Shown in pieces: positions 48,961 to 56,833 of a stretch of DNA of 64,000 nucleotides. The stretch spans positions 62,001 to 126,000 of the forward strand of contig DCDG01000022.1 in the NCBI GenBank assembly GCA_002316315.1, written 5' to 3'. Every line of letters begins with the position of its first letter. Position 1 is the first letter of the stretch. A program made the translations under genes and the position numbers. Source of the DNA: Candidatus Aminicenantes bacterium UBA1061. Lineage in GTDB: Bacteria; Acidobacteriota; Aminicenantia; Aminicenantales; Saccharicenantaceae. The notes beneath the pieces are model-generated. The model did not search any database. It was not told the DNA's origin and worked only from the letters and a program-made list of their open reading frames with translations.

Positions 48961-50739
48961 TTAATCAACATACAATCTGTCAATTAACGGTTTGTACTTT
49001 TCTTCGATGACTTTTCTTCTGACTTTCAGGGTGGGTGTCATTTCGCCTGTTTCAATCTCAAAATCTCTATCCAGAATGACAATCTTTTTAATTTTCTCAT
49101 AAGAGGCCAGGTGCGAAGTCAATCGGTTAATTTCCTGCATAAAAAAGTTGTAAATCTCTGGTTTTTCAACTAGCTCTTTCTCAGTCGAAAAAGTGAGGTT
49201 ATGTTCGGCCGCATATTTTTTTGTCTTTTCCAGGTCAGGCACAATGAGAGCAGAGACAAATTTTCGCCGATCGCCAGTGACCACCACATTGGCAATATAA
49301 GGACTGGCCATCAGGGCATTTTCAATCGGTTGAGGGGCAACATTTTTCCCACCAGAGGTCACAATGATGTCTTTCTTACGGTCAGTGATCACTACAAAAC
49401 CGTCTTGATCAAGGTAACCAACATCACCTGTTTTAAACCAGCCATCCTCAAAAGCCTCTTCAGTCAAAGTTTCCTTATTGAAATACCCTTTCATGACATT
49501 CGGGCCATGAACCAGAATTTCTCCATCCGGAGCAAATTTCACTTCCTCTCCAGGGAGAACTTTCCCGACCGTTCCAAATTTAAAATCACTGACCGTGTTG
49601 AGAGAAATAACAGGCGAAGTCTCAGTTAAGCCATAACCTTCAATAATCAGAATTCCCATGGCATAGAAAAATTCGGCAATTTCCCGGGCCAGAGGAGCTC
49701 CGCCCGAGACAAAAAACCTGACCCGGCCTCCAGTTCTTTCCACTATTTTGGAAAAAACCAACCGATAAGCCAGCTGGTAACGGACTTTAAGCCAGGCTGG
49801 GAGTTGGCCATGACTGGTTTTAACCTGAACATACTTTCGCCCAACCTTAAGAGCCCAGAAGAAGATTCTTCGCTGCAAATTAGGCGAGCCCAGGACACTG
49901 TCCACTACCGCCGCATAAAATTTGTCAAAAAACCTGGGAACACTGACCATAATGGTTGGCCTGGCTTCAACCAGGTTGTCAGCTACCGTCTCCACACTTT
50001 CAGCATAGGCTATGGTGGCGCCAACATACAGCCAGGCAAAAGTACACATTCTCTCCAGCACATGAGACAGAGGAAGAAAACTTAAGGCCGTATCACCTGA
50101 GTTAAAGTCTACCAGTGAGCGCAGCGTCTGAATATTATTGACCAGATTATAATGGCTGAGCATAGCACCTTTTGGAGTGCCGGTCGTGCCGGACGTATAA
50201 ATGATAGTCGCCAGGTCGTCGGGCAGAATGGATAGGGCTGCCCGGTCAAAATCGGCAGGGTGGTCCAGGTTATATTGTTCCCCGATTTTTTCCACTTCGG
50301 CCAGGCCGACCACCCCATCCGGGACATTGCCTTCCATCAGTATATATTTTTCAACGAGTGGCAGTTCGTGGCGGATCGAAGTAATTTTCTGCCAGAGCTT
50401 CAAGTTAGAACAAACCAGAAACCTGGCCTGCGAATCATTGATAATATATTTAATCTGGTCGGGAGCAAGATTCGTATAAACTGGAACAGTGACTCCACCC
50501 CCAGAAACCGTGGCCACATCAACCATGACCCATTCTGGCCCGTTTTCGGATAAAATAACCAGTTTGTCTCCTTTATTTAAGCCAGCAACCTTCAGACCAG
50601 AAGAAATATTTCTAACCCGCCGGGCGAACTCAGCGGTGGAAACAGGAAGATATTGACCATTCTTTTTAGCCAGCATCAGCGCTTCCTTCTGGTGGTTCTT
50701 GTCTAAGTTAAGGAAAATCTTCGACAGAGTGTCAATCAC
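48961..50739 (-). CDS. Long-chain fatty-acyl-CoA synthetase (AMP-forming)
   Basis: A 592-residue adenylating enzyme of the long-chain acyl-CoA ligase group. Motifs are TIIYTSGTTGTPKGAMLSHYN, EGYGLTETSPVIS, DGWFKTGDVGYLDQDGFVVI and ITDRKKDIIVTSGGKNVAPQ. The C-terminal end has TPTLKVRRKVIEEKY, characteristic of this subgroup. It activates fatty acids to acyl-CoA for lipid synthesis or beta-oxidation at the inner membrane face. The start is GTG with AGGAGG upstream. It follows ogt by 12 bases in the same direction. Confidence 0.9.
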   Translation of the reverse strand: MIDTLSKIFLNLDKNHQKEALMLAKKNGQYLPVSTAEFARRVRNISSGLKVAGLNKGDKLVILSENGPEWVMVDVATVSGGGVTVPVYTNLAPDQIKYIINDSQARFLVCSNLKLWQKITSIRHELPLVEKYILMEGNVPDGVVGLAEVEKIGEQYNLDHPADFDRAALSILPDDLATIIYTSGTTGTPKGAMLSHYNLVNNIQTLRSLVDFNSGDTALSFLPLSHVLERMCTFAWLYVGATIAYAESVETVADNLVEARPTIMVSVPRFFDKFYAAVVDSVLGSPNLQRRIFFWALKVGRKYVQVKTSHGQLPAWLKVRYQLAYRLVFSKIVERTGGRVRFFVSGGAPLAREIAEFFYAMGILIIEGYGLTETSPVISLNTVSDFKFGTVGKVLPGEEVKFAPDGEILVHGPNVMKGYFNKETLTEEAFEDGWFKTGDVGYLDQDGFVVITDRKKDIIVTSGGKNVAPQPIENALMASPYIANVVVTGDRRKFVSALIVPDLEKTKKYAAEHNLTFSTEKELVEKPEIYNFFMQEINRLTSHLASYEKIKKIVILDRDFEIETGEMTPTLKVRRKVIEEKYKPLIDRLYVD

Positions 50740-50751
50740 TGCCTGCCTCCT

Positions 50752-51273
50752 TTATTTTATGCTCGCTTCCTTGTCTGATGGAGAAAAATAACCGGACATT
50801 TTCCTCTCATGTGCCAGCAACCATGTCTTACGCCAGAGTCCAGCCCCAAAGCCAACCAGGCTGCCATCAGCTCCAATCACCCGGTGGCAGGGAATGATGA
50901 TGACCAGAGGATTGTGGTGATTGGCTCTACCCACTGCTCTGGCCGCACCCGGTCGGCTGCAAGCGGCAGCTATTTCTCCGTAAGTCCTGGTCTCGCCATA
51001 AGGAATTTTCTGTAGCTCGCACCAGACTTTATTTTGAAAGTTGGTTCCCTCCAGCCACAGGGGCAGAGAAAACTCCCGTCTCGTCCCACGAAAATACTCA
51101 TCCAGCTGCTGCCAGGCTGCCACCAATGGTTCTGGCGCTCGGGCCAGACTGGCCTTCGTCTTATCGAGAGAAAAGGCCAGCTGGCTTTGTTTTAAAAACG
51201 AACAACCTTCCAGTCCTTCTCTCTCGCCAGTTAATTCTATTAAGCCTATCGGAGAATCATAATATGCTTTCAC
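50752..51273 (-). CDS. ogt: Methylated-DNA-protein cysteine methyltransferase
   Basis: A 173-residue suicide repair protein that takes methyl or alkyl groups from O6-guanine. The acceptor cysteine is in IIPCHRVIG. The helix-turn-helix region reads IPYGETRTYGEIAAACSRPGAARAVGRANHHNPL, and GFGAGLWRKTWLLAHE closes the active site. It is a stand-alone Ogt type without the Ada regulatory domain. The start is GTG at 51273 with GGGAG upstream. It lies between the NYN protein and an acyl-CoA synthetase in one run. Confidence 0.93.
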   Translation of the reverse strand: MKAYYDSPIGLIELTGEREGLEGCSFLKQSQLAFSLDKTKASLARAPEPLVAAWQQLDEYFRGTRREFSLPLWLEGTNFQNKVWCELQKIPYGETRTYGEIAAACSRPGAARAVGRANHHNPLVIIIPCHRVIGADGSLVGFGAGLWRKTWLLAHERKMSGYFSPSDKEASIK

Positions 51274-51291
51274 CCGCTCCCGTCCCTAACT

Positions 51292-52044
51292 TTATTCTTT
51301 CAATCTTACCCAGATGTAGGTTAGGCCCTTGTCATTTTCCAATCTTAATTCAAAGACCTCAGGAAAGGCTTTAAATAACTGCGACAGCTGGCGATAGCCA
51401 TAGGTTCTCGGATCAAAACCAGGATCGAGCTGGCGTAGATAAAAGCCGATGCTGCTCAGTTTCCCCCAGCCATTTTCATCGGCGGCCATATCCACGGCCG
51501 CTTTTAATAGCGGCAGGGGATCATAACCGCGCGGCTTGGGTTCCTCGCTGGTCTTCTCGGCCGGGCTGGATCTTCTCTTTTTTTCTTTTCCGCCAAGGCC
51601 AAGGTTTTCGGTGTAAATAAAAACATTGCAGGCATTGATGAAGGCCTTGGGAGTTGTCCTTTTGCCGATACCCATGACAAAGTAGCCAGCTTCTCTGATT
51701 CTGGTGGCCAGCCGGGTATAATCAGAATCGCTGGAAACAATGCAGAAGCCATCCACCAGACGGCCATGTAGAATATCCATGGCATCAATAATTAAGGCAC
51801 TATCCGTAGCATTTTTCCCGACGGTATAACGGAATTGCTGAACTGGCTGAATAGCATTTTCATGCAAGACTTTTTTCCAGCCAGCCATGTTAACTGTGGT
51901 CCAATCGCCATAGATACGCCGGATGGTAATCAGCCCGTATTTGCCGACCTCAGCCAGAATATCAGAGATAAGCGTCGGCTGGGCGTTGTCACCATCAATT
52001 AGCAGGGTAATTTTCCTGCTCTTTTCTTCCAGACTATCAATCAT
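51292..52044 (-). CDS. NYN-domain nuclease-like protein with C-terminal LOTUS/OST-HTH domain
   Basis: A 250-residue protein with two RNA-linked domains. Residues 10-150 are a NYN (PIN-like) domain with the acidic active-site residues in LLIDGDNAQ, NATDSALIIDAMD and FCIVSSDSDYTRLATRIREAG. A charged linker (about 152-170, GKEKKRRSSPAEKTSEE) leads to a LOTUS/OST-HTH domain (about 172-250; LLKAAVDMAADENGWGKLSSIGFYLRQ; TYGYRQLSQLFKAFPEVFEL). The family is predicted to cleave or bind RNA; LOTUS domains bind RNA, including G-rich RNA. GGAGG precedes the ATG. A promoter at 52099-52127 drives it and probably ogt. Confidence 0.88.
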   Translation of the reverse strand: MIDSLEEKSRKITLLIDGDNAQPTLISDILAEVGKYGLITIRRIYGDWTTVNMAGWKKVLHENAIQPVQQFRYTVGKNATDSALIIDAMDILHGRLVDGFCIVSSDSDYTRLATRIREAGYFVMGIGKRTTPKAFINACNVFIYTENLGLGGKEKKRRSSPAEKTSEEPKPRGYDPLPLLKAAVDMAADENGWGKLSSIGFYLRQLDPGFDPRTYGYRQLSQLFKAFPEVFELRLENDKGLTYIWVRLKE

Positions 52045-52098
52045 GGTGCCTCCAAAAAGCCCTTAAAGCTTTCCTATTTTACTTGTTTTCTGATTATT

Positions 52099-52127
52099 AT
52101 TAAATATCAAGTTTGCTTGCTACTCAA
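52099..52127 (-). promoter_or_regulatory. Promoter of the NYN-ogt-acyl-CoA synthetase run
   Basis: On the minus strand TTGAGT (52127-52122) and TTTAAT (52104-52099) are separated by 17 bases, leaving a leader of about 48 bases before the ATG at 52044. Confidence 0.45.
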
Positions 52128-52198
52128 GACCTCTTTTTTCTCCATTGATATAAATATTTGCCACCAGCCGAACTCTTGAGATAAAGTTATAAAGTAAA

Positions 52199-54049
52199 AT
52201 GCTAAAAATTGGAAACAGAACTTATAAAGTTTTTCTACTGGCCAGCTGGCTTCTTAGCTTCTACGTTCTGGTCAGTCTACCACCGGCTGCGGCCAGGACC
52301 GGGGAGCCGGCTCCGGCTGCTTCCATCCATCCGCAGGGTGGTCCGAGACCCGGTGGGCCCGGCGGGGGGAGCGATCGCTTCCTAGCGGGACAATTGTCCC
52401 GTTCGCTGGATGAGAAGCTTCATCTCTGGCTAATTAAACAACTTGAGCCCCCGGCTCTCGAAGAATTTGTCCTGAACTCTCAGGCCATCTTAGATTCAGC
52501 CGGCTTTGATTTATATTTGCTGGAATTGTGGCTGAAGGGCCACCCGCTCGAAGCACTGGCTCTTCTTGATAGTAAATTAGACATAGCTCCAGATGATCAG
52601 CTCCGCCTTAATCAGGTAGGCAGTTTCTTTTTTTCCTTAGGTGAGTATGAACTGGCCAGAGATTTTTTTACCGCTGCCAGCACCCGCTGGCCAGACCAGC
52701 CCTCCATCTTGAATAATCTGGCGGCGACTCTTTCTGCCCTGGGGCTAAGGAAAGAAGCGGCCGACCTCTACAGGCAATGTCTTGAGCTTGATCCCTGCCA
52801 CCCTGAGGCTAACCTCGGTTTATATGAGTTGAGTTCTTTAGAGGCAGGCGGCCGCCCTGACCAGAGCCGGCTGATAAAGGCCCTTCAGGGGGCCTATAGA
52901 GAAAAGGTGGCCAGACTGATCGGAATTTTCAGCTGGCCATTGCCCCAGTCCTTTGAGCAGGAGGTAAATTTCCATCTGCCGCCGCTGCCCTCCAATTTCG
53001 AACAATATATCAGCTCAGTCAGTATCTACCAGGAAGCTCTGTTTGAACTAAGTCAGAGAGAAGGAACACTGGCTCGAGAGCTGGCCCGACAGCAACGACT
53101 GGCAGCAACTTCTTCCAGCCAGGAGAAAACAGATAATCTGGCCAGCTCCTGGCGGCTTTTTTCTTCCATGAGCTATGCCTGCCTGCTGCAAGCGGAAGGT
53201 CGCCTTGATTGGCTGGAAAGGGAAGCAGAGAACCCAGCTGATCTTGATCTGGAAAGAATTATAACCGCTTCAGTTCAGTCCCTGGAATCAGTTTATAAAG
53301 CTTACCTCCAGCAAGAAAAAAAGGCACTTGACGCGCCTCACTCGACCAGAGCAGATGAACTGAAAAAAGCCCGCGATTATTATTGTCTCGAATACAGAAA
53401 AGAGGTAACCCACTGGTATCTACAATATCGGGAAAGACTTCTGGCCTATTTCCAGCAAGCCCGGCAGGAACTTAAAACTTTCCTCCCCAGGTTTTATTTC
53501 TGGCTCAGATATTTACCGGAGAATCAACAGACATCAAGACGCCAGGAGACCGAGCTCAGGCTCATAAAAATTTATTCCAGGCTGTGGGAAAAAGCACTGT
53601 GGCTTCAAACCAGACTCGGTCAGCCAGCTTTCGCGGACTGCCTCCCTGCTCTGGAGCCTTCTCCTGAAGACCGAAACGAACCGGATATCCCCCTGTACTC
53701 ACCTGTTGATGATCTGGAACTTGCCTTTAAATCAGAAGTCTTTTCCTTTTCTTTAAAGGCTGACCAGGTGGGTTTTTCTGACACTCAGCCAGCAGCTGGT
53801 TCTCCTGGGAAAGCCTTATTTCCCTCAGCCACCATTTATTTATATCCACCGGCTTCAGAAAACAACCAGCCGGTTTATCTGGTGGTCGATGAAGAAGGCA
53901 GGTTAATTGATCTAGGAAAACTCGTCTCTTTGCCAACTGGTCGACTCTCTCCGGGTAGCCACTTTGAGATTGTTTTTAACTTGAGCTACCCGTCACAGAG
54001 GATTTCTTCAGGTGCGAAAGACAGCGGAGCAGATCTTGGTGGTTTTTAG
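52199..54049 (+). CDS. Exported TPR-containing protein of unknown function
   Basis: A 616-residue protein with a signal peptide (about 10-32, ending PPAAARTGEP) and a Pro/Gly-rich segment. TPR-like helices cover about 90-225 (VGSFFFSLGEYELARDFF; ILNNLAATLSALGLRKEAADLYRQCLELDP). A long helical region (about 240-440, charged and Gln-rich, YLQYRERLLAYFQQARQEL) and a beta-rich tail (AGSPGKALFPSATIYLYPPAS) follow. No catalytic motif is seen. No ribosome binding site precedes the ATG. Its stop codon overlaps that of the convergent gene at 54046-55368 by a few bases. The two may act together in the envelope, but this is context only. Confidence 0.7.
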   Translation: MLKIGNRTYKVFLLASWLLSFYVLVSLPPAAARTGEPAPAASIHPQGGPRPGGPGGGSDRFLAGQLSRSLDEKLHLWLIKQLEPPALEEFVLNSQAILDSAGFDLYLLELWLKGHPLEALALLDSKLDIAPDDQLRLNQVGSFFFSLGEYELARDFFTAASTRWPDQPSILNNLAATLSALGLRKEAADLYRQCLELDPCHPEANLGLYELSSLEAGGRPDQSRLIKALQGAYREKVARLIGIFSWPLPQSFEQEVNFHLPPLPSNFEQYISSVSIYQEALFELSQREGTLARELARQQRLAATSSSQEKTDNLASSWRLFSSMSYACLLQAEGRLDWLEREAENPADLDLERIITASVQSLESVYKAYLQQEKKALDAPHSTRADELKKARDYYCLEYRKEVTHWYLQYRERLLAYFQQARQELKTFLPRFYFWLRYLPENQQTSRRQETELRLIKIYSRLWEKALWLQTRLGQPAFADCLPALEPSPEDRNEPDIPLYSPVDDLELAFKSEVFSFSLKADQVGFSDTQPAAGSPGKALFPSATIYLYPPASENNQPVYLVVDEEGRLIDLGKLVSLPTGRLSPGSHFEIVFNLSYPSQRISSGAKDSGADLGGF

Positions 54050-55368
54050 TCGCCAAATCGCGGATTAACCACCCCGGCATAGATAGAACCAAATGTATAG
54101 CTTATTCCTAATGACAGCCCGTAGCTATAGGAAGTGGCCAGTGCTTTTTTCTGGAGCAAAATATCTTCCAGACTGAGGTCCCCTTTGGCCAGATAAACCT
54201 GATCATTGATTTTGGAAAACCTGCCAGTAAAGTTGATGGAAAAACCGCGGTAGAGTCTGAGGTTAAGGTTTGTCCACAAAACCAGATGATTCTTTTTAAA
54301 ATCATTAAAATAATGGAAACCCTCCAGCGACGAACTGATATTTCCCCAGGGTTCCTTCATCTCAAAGCTCACGGTTAAGGTTTCTCCCAGGAGGGCTTCC
54401 CTGGTTTTATCAAAGATAGTCTCCTCATGATAGTAATTGAGATTAAAGCCTAATCGGTAAAGAATCCGCAACTGACGCCGCGTAGATTCCGAATAAGGGA
54501 AAAAATTGTATTCAATAGCCGGAGCCGGATTTAAAGAAAAATCAAGATTATTATATGTTGAGGAAGATAGGCTCAACCAAGCGCCGATCGACCAGTGCTC
54601 ATTCAAAGAAACAACATAAAGGTTCGACAGGTTGAAACTTTTCTGAATCGAAGTAATATCTTCCGTCACACCATCTTCCTCCACCTTAAAGACACTGCTG
54701 CTGTAATAACCTGACAGACCGGTTCTAAATTTCATTTTATCTGTCACCCGGTTAGCACTTAAGTTCCCGCGAGCAGACAAGAAATGTTTGGTTTTTTCAC
54801 CCGACAGGCTGCCGGAAAGTCCAAGGCTAAAAACCCAGGATTTCCAGGGATCCTCAGCCGGAGCCGGCGGCAGCCTCTTTTCAAAATCTATGCGGAGATA
54901 ATCACCTAAATCCGTTTTAGCCACATATGGAACCAGGCCAACCTTTAACACGCGGACGAGGCCCTTGCGTTCCACATCGGCCGAATCAGTTCGTTTAGAG
55001 ATATATTTCAGAGTATTATGAATATCATAAAAATTATTCCGGCCAATAAAATTAAGGGTATATTCACGGCCGCCATCGCCCGTCGACTGTATGGTAATCA
55101 ACACATGAATATCCGCTTCATTCTGATCACGGACAAAATGGACAAAGGTAATTTCTGAACGAATGTAGGTCATATCACATTGATGACAATCAATAAAAAC
55201 TCTGGGCGGTTCAATCTGAGGCTGGTTGATCTCCCTGATTTGCGCCAGGCCTGGCCAGCTAAGAATAAAAACCAGACCGGTCAGGGCCAAAAGGCTGTTA
55301 GAAAGACGGCCATAAGCAGGCCGGATTTTCAATCCATCTGTCCTTTCGTTGAACTCTGTTCTGGTCAA
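54046..55368 (-). CDS. Outer-membrane-like beta-barrel protein with periplasmic CxxC domain
   Basis: A 440-residue protein. A hydrophobic signal segment at about 24-42 (LLALTGLVFILSWPGLAQ) follows a longer than usual N-terminal tail. Residues 55-165 form a domain beginning PRVFIDCHQCDMTYIRSEI, with a CxxC pair, and continuing ADIHVLITIQSTGDGGREYTLNFIG. The rest shows alternating strands ending in short turns, like a beta-barrel (FSLGLSGSLSGEKTKHFLSARG; RRQLRILYRLGFNLNYYHEE). It probably inserts in the outer membrane. The TTG at 55368 overlaps the stop of the upstream gene by four bases. Function unknown. Confidence 0.65.
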   Translation of the reverse strand: MTRTEFNERTDGLKIRPAYGRLSNSLLALTGLVFILSWPGLAQIREINQPQIEPPRVFIDCHQCDMTYIRSEITFVHFVRDQNEADIHVLITIQSTGDGGREYTLNFIGRNNFYDIHNTLKYISKRTDSADVERKGLVRVLKVGLVPYVAKTDLGDYLRIDFEKRLPPAPAEDPWKSWVFSLGLSGSLSGEKTKHFLSARGNLSANRVTDKMKFRTGLSGYYSSSVFKVEEDGVTEDITSIQKSFNLSNLYVVSLNEHWSIGAWLSLSSSTYNNLDFSLNPAPAIEYNFFPYSESTRRQLRILYRLGFNLNYYHEETIFDKTREALLGETLTVSFEMKEPWGNISSSLEGFHYFNDFKKNHLVLWTNLNLRLYRGFSINFTGRFSKINDQVYLAKGDLSLEDILLQKKALATSYSYGLSLGISYTFGSIYAGVVNPRFGD

Positions 55369-55847
55369 ATATTTGACCGCTTCGCCGGCTGATGTTCAGC
55401 CCTGTCGGTTAAAAGTTCTAATTTAATACCCGGTTTTTGGCTGCCAGGAGGCCCTCCTGGATAATTGGTCTTCCCTGAGTTAAACCAATTTTTCATCTCC
55501 TGGCTGAAAATATTAAAGAGGAGTTTCAGACCAAAAATTGTTCCGATGGGGACCAGTAAAGTTAAAATCACTGCCGTTAATAATGATGTCACCCGTGACC
55601 ACTTCTTCTTTTTAGACAGACCAGAAGCAGTTAAGATGGCCATCAAGCCAAAAAGGAAAGAGGCTAAAGACAGCCACAGACCGCGGCTGATGAGATAATC
55701 TCCGCCGGAGAGGTGAAGAAGTTCTTTCTCTGAGCCGGATGACAGATAGATAAAAATAACTACGCCCAGGGTAACAGCAACAGTAAAGATGGCCAGCACT
55801 CCGGCTGTCTTAATAATAGTTCTTGACAGGCTGATTTTTTCTGGCAT
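55365..55847 (-). CDS. Small integral membrane protein of unknown function
   Basis: A 160-residue protein with three predicted membrane helices (ITIK-free segments near 12-33, 48-72 and 84-112: GVLAIFTVAVTLGVVIFIYL; LWLSLASFLFGLMAILTASG; LTAVILTLLVPIGTIFGLKL). A hydrophilic C-terminal tail of about 45 residues follows. No family motif is recognised. It is translationally coupled to the outer-membrane-like gene (four-base overlap), which suggests joint function. It has its own promoter at 55872-55899. Confidence 0.6.
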   Translation of the reverse strand: MPEKISLSRTIIKTAGVLAIFTVAVTLGVVIFIYLSSGSEKELLHLSGGDYLISRGLWLSLASFLFGLMAILTASGLSKKKKWSRVTSLLTAVILTLLVPIGTIFGLKLLFNIFSQEMKNWFNSGKTNYPGGPPGSQKPGIKLELLTDRAEHQPAKRSNI

Positions 55848-55871
55848 AAGCTTACTATCCGTTAGACTCTT

Positions 55872-55899
55872 ATTTTACTTGAGTTAGCTCTGGATTCAA
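55872..55899 (-). promoter_or_regulatory. Promoter of the membrane-protein / barrel gene pair
   Basis: On the minus strand TTGAAT (55899-55894) and TAAAAT (55877-55872) are separated by 16 bases. The start would be near 55865, about 18 bases before the ATG at 55847. Confidence 0.5.
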
Positions 55900-56006
55900 G
55901 TCAGAATTTTAAGTAAAATCCTTACGTCTGAGATGACCAGCCCATTGGGCCATCATCTAGCCGTTTTCTGACTGGCTGGAGCTGGGCTTTTTTTGGAGGA
56001 AAATAA

Positions 56007-56738
56007 ATGAAAAAAACTATTTTATTATTTTTGACTGTTCTGGTTTTGGTTTCAACTTTAACGGCAGACATTTATATTAAGACCAGGATTAATGTCGACC
56101 CCATTAATGTCTTAGGACAGAGCATCCCGGCCAAGGAAACCTTCTCTGAACAATGGATAGGAGCTGACCTGACAGCTATTGTAAGCCAGGGGTTTAGCTA
56201 TCTTTTTGATCTGAAAAAAAACAAGGTTTACCTCATTAGCCAGGCGACTAAATCTTATCTCGAAATTACTCCGCCGGTAGATTATGCTCAGCTCCTTCCG
56301 CCTGAACTTTCCCCGATGGCCCAGGCCTGGCAACAGATGACCATAACAGTCACTCCAAAAAATGAAACGAAAATCATAAATAATATTCCCTGTCAGGCTT
56401 ACCAGATGAAAATGACAGTCATGATGTACCCTGTAGAAATGACGATCTGGGCCTCAGAAAAACTGCCATTTGATCTGAGCGACTACCTGCAGCGGGTTCA
56501 GCCTGAAATAATGAAGATGGAGCTCCGGGCCTCGGGGGAGACAGCTCGTGAGCTGCAAAAGATTAAGGGATTATGGGTAGCCTATGAGATGAAATCTCAA
56601 ATGATGGGGACTGAGATAAAATCCCGAGCTGAAGTGATCGAAATCAGTAAAAAGCAAGCTCCGTCAGGCATTTATTCTATTCCCGCGGATTACCAGAAAA
56701 AAGATCGCCTGAGCCAGGAAGACATTCAGGGATTTTAG
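56007..56738 (+). CDS. Secreted protein, DUF4412-like
   Basis: A 243-residue exported protein. A signal peptide lies at about 4-20 (LLFLTVLVLVSTLTADI). The mature part has YLFDLKKNKVYLISQATKSYLEI and a later INNIPCQAYQMKMT segment and MTIWASEKLP, patterns seen in DUF4412-type proteins that detect or carry hydrophobic ligands (lipoprotein-localisation-like folds). A single cysteine (PCQAY) is conserved in that group. The ATG is preceded by GGAGG. An inverted-repeat leader with a T-run lies between 55938 and 55994. Function is not established. Confidence 0.6.
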   Translation: MKKTILLFLTVLVLVSTLTADIYIKTRINVDPINVLGQSIPAKETFSEQWIGADLTAIVSQGFSYLFDLKKNKVYLISQATKSYLEITPPVDYAQLLPPELSPMAQAWQQMTITVTPKNETKIINNIPCQAYQMKMTVMMYPVEMTIWASEKLPFDLSDYLQRVQPEIMKMELRASGETARELQKIKGLWVAYEMKSQMMGTEIKSRAEVIEISKKQAPSGIYSIPADYQKKDRLSQEDIQGF

Positions 56739-56798
56739 TTTTTAAGCTGCTCAACTCGATTACTATTCATTGTGCTTTCCAGCGCCCCAAAGGCTGAC

Positions 56799-56827
56799 TT
56801 GATTTTTCACCCGGCTGACATTATCCT
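56799..56827 (+). promoter_or_regulatory. Promoter of gltX, implying a leaderless mRNA
   Basis: TTGATT at 56799-56804 and TATCCT at 56822-56827 with an ideal 17-base spacer. The ATG at 56834 begins seven bases after the -10 box, exactly where transcription should start. No ribosome binding site is present. Confidence 0.6.
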
Positions 56828-56833
56828 TAGCCT

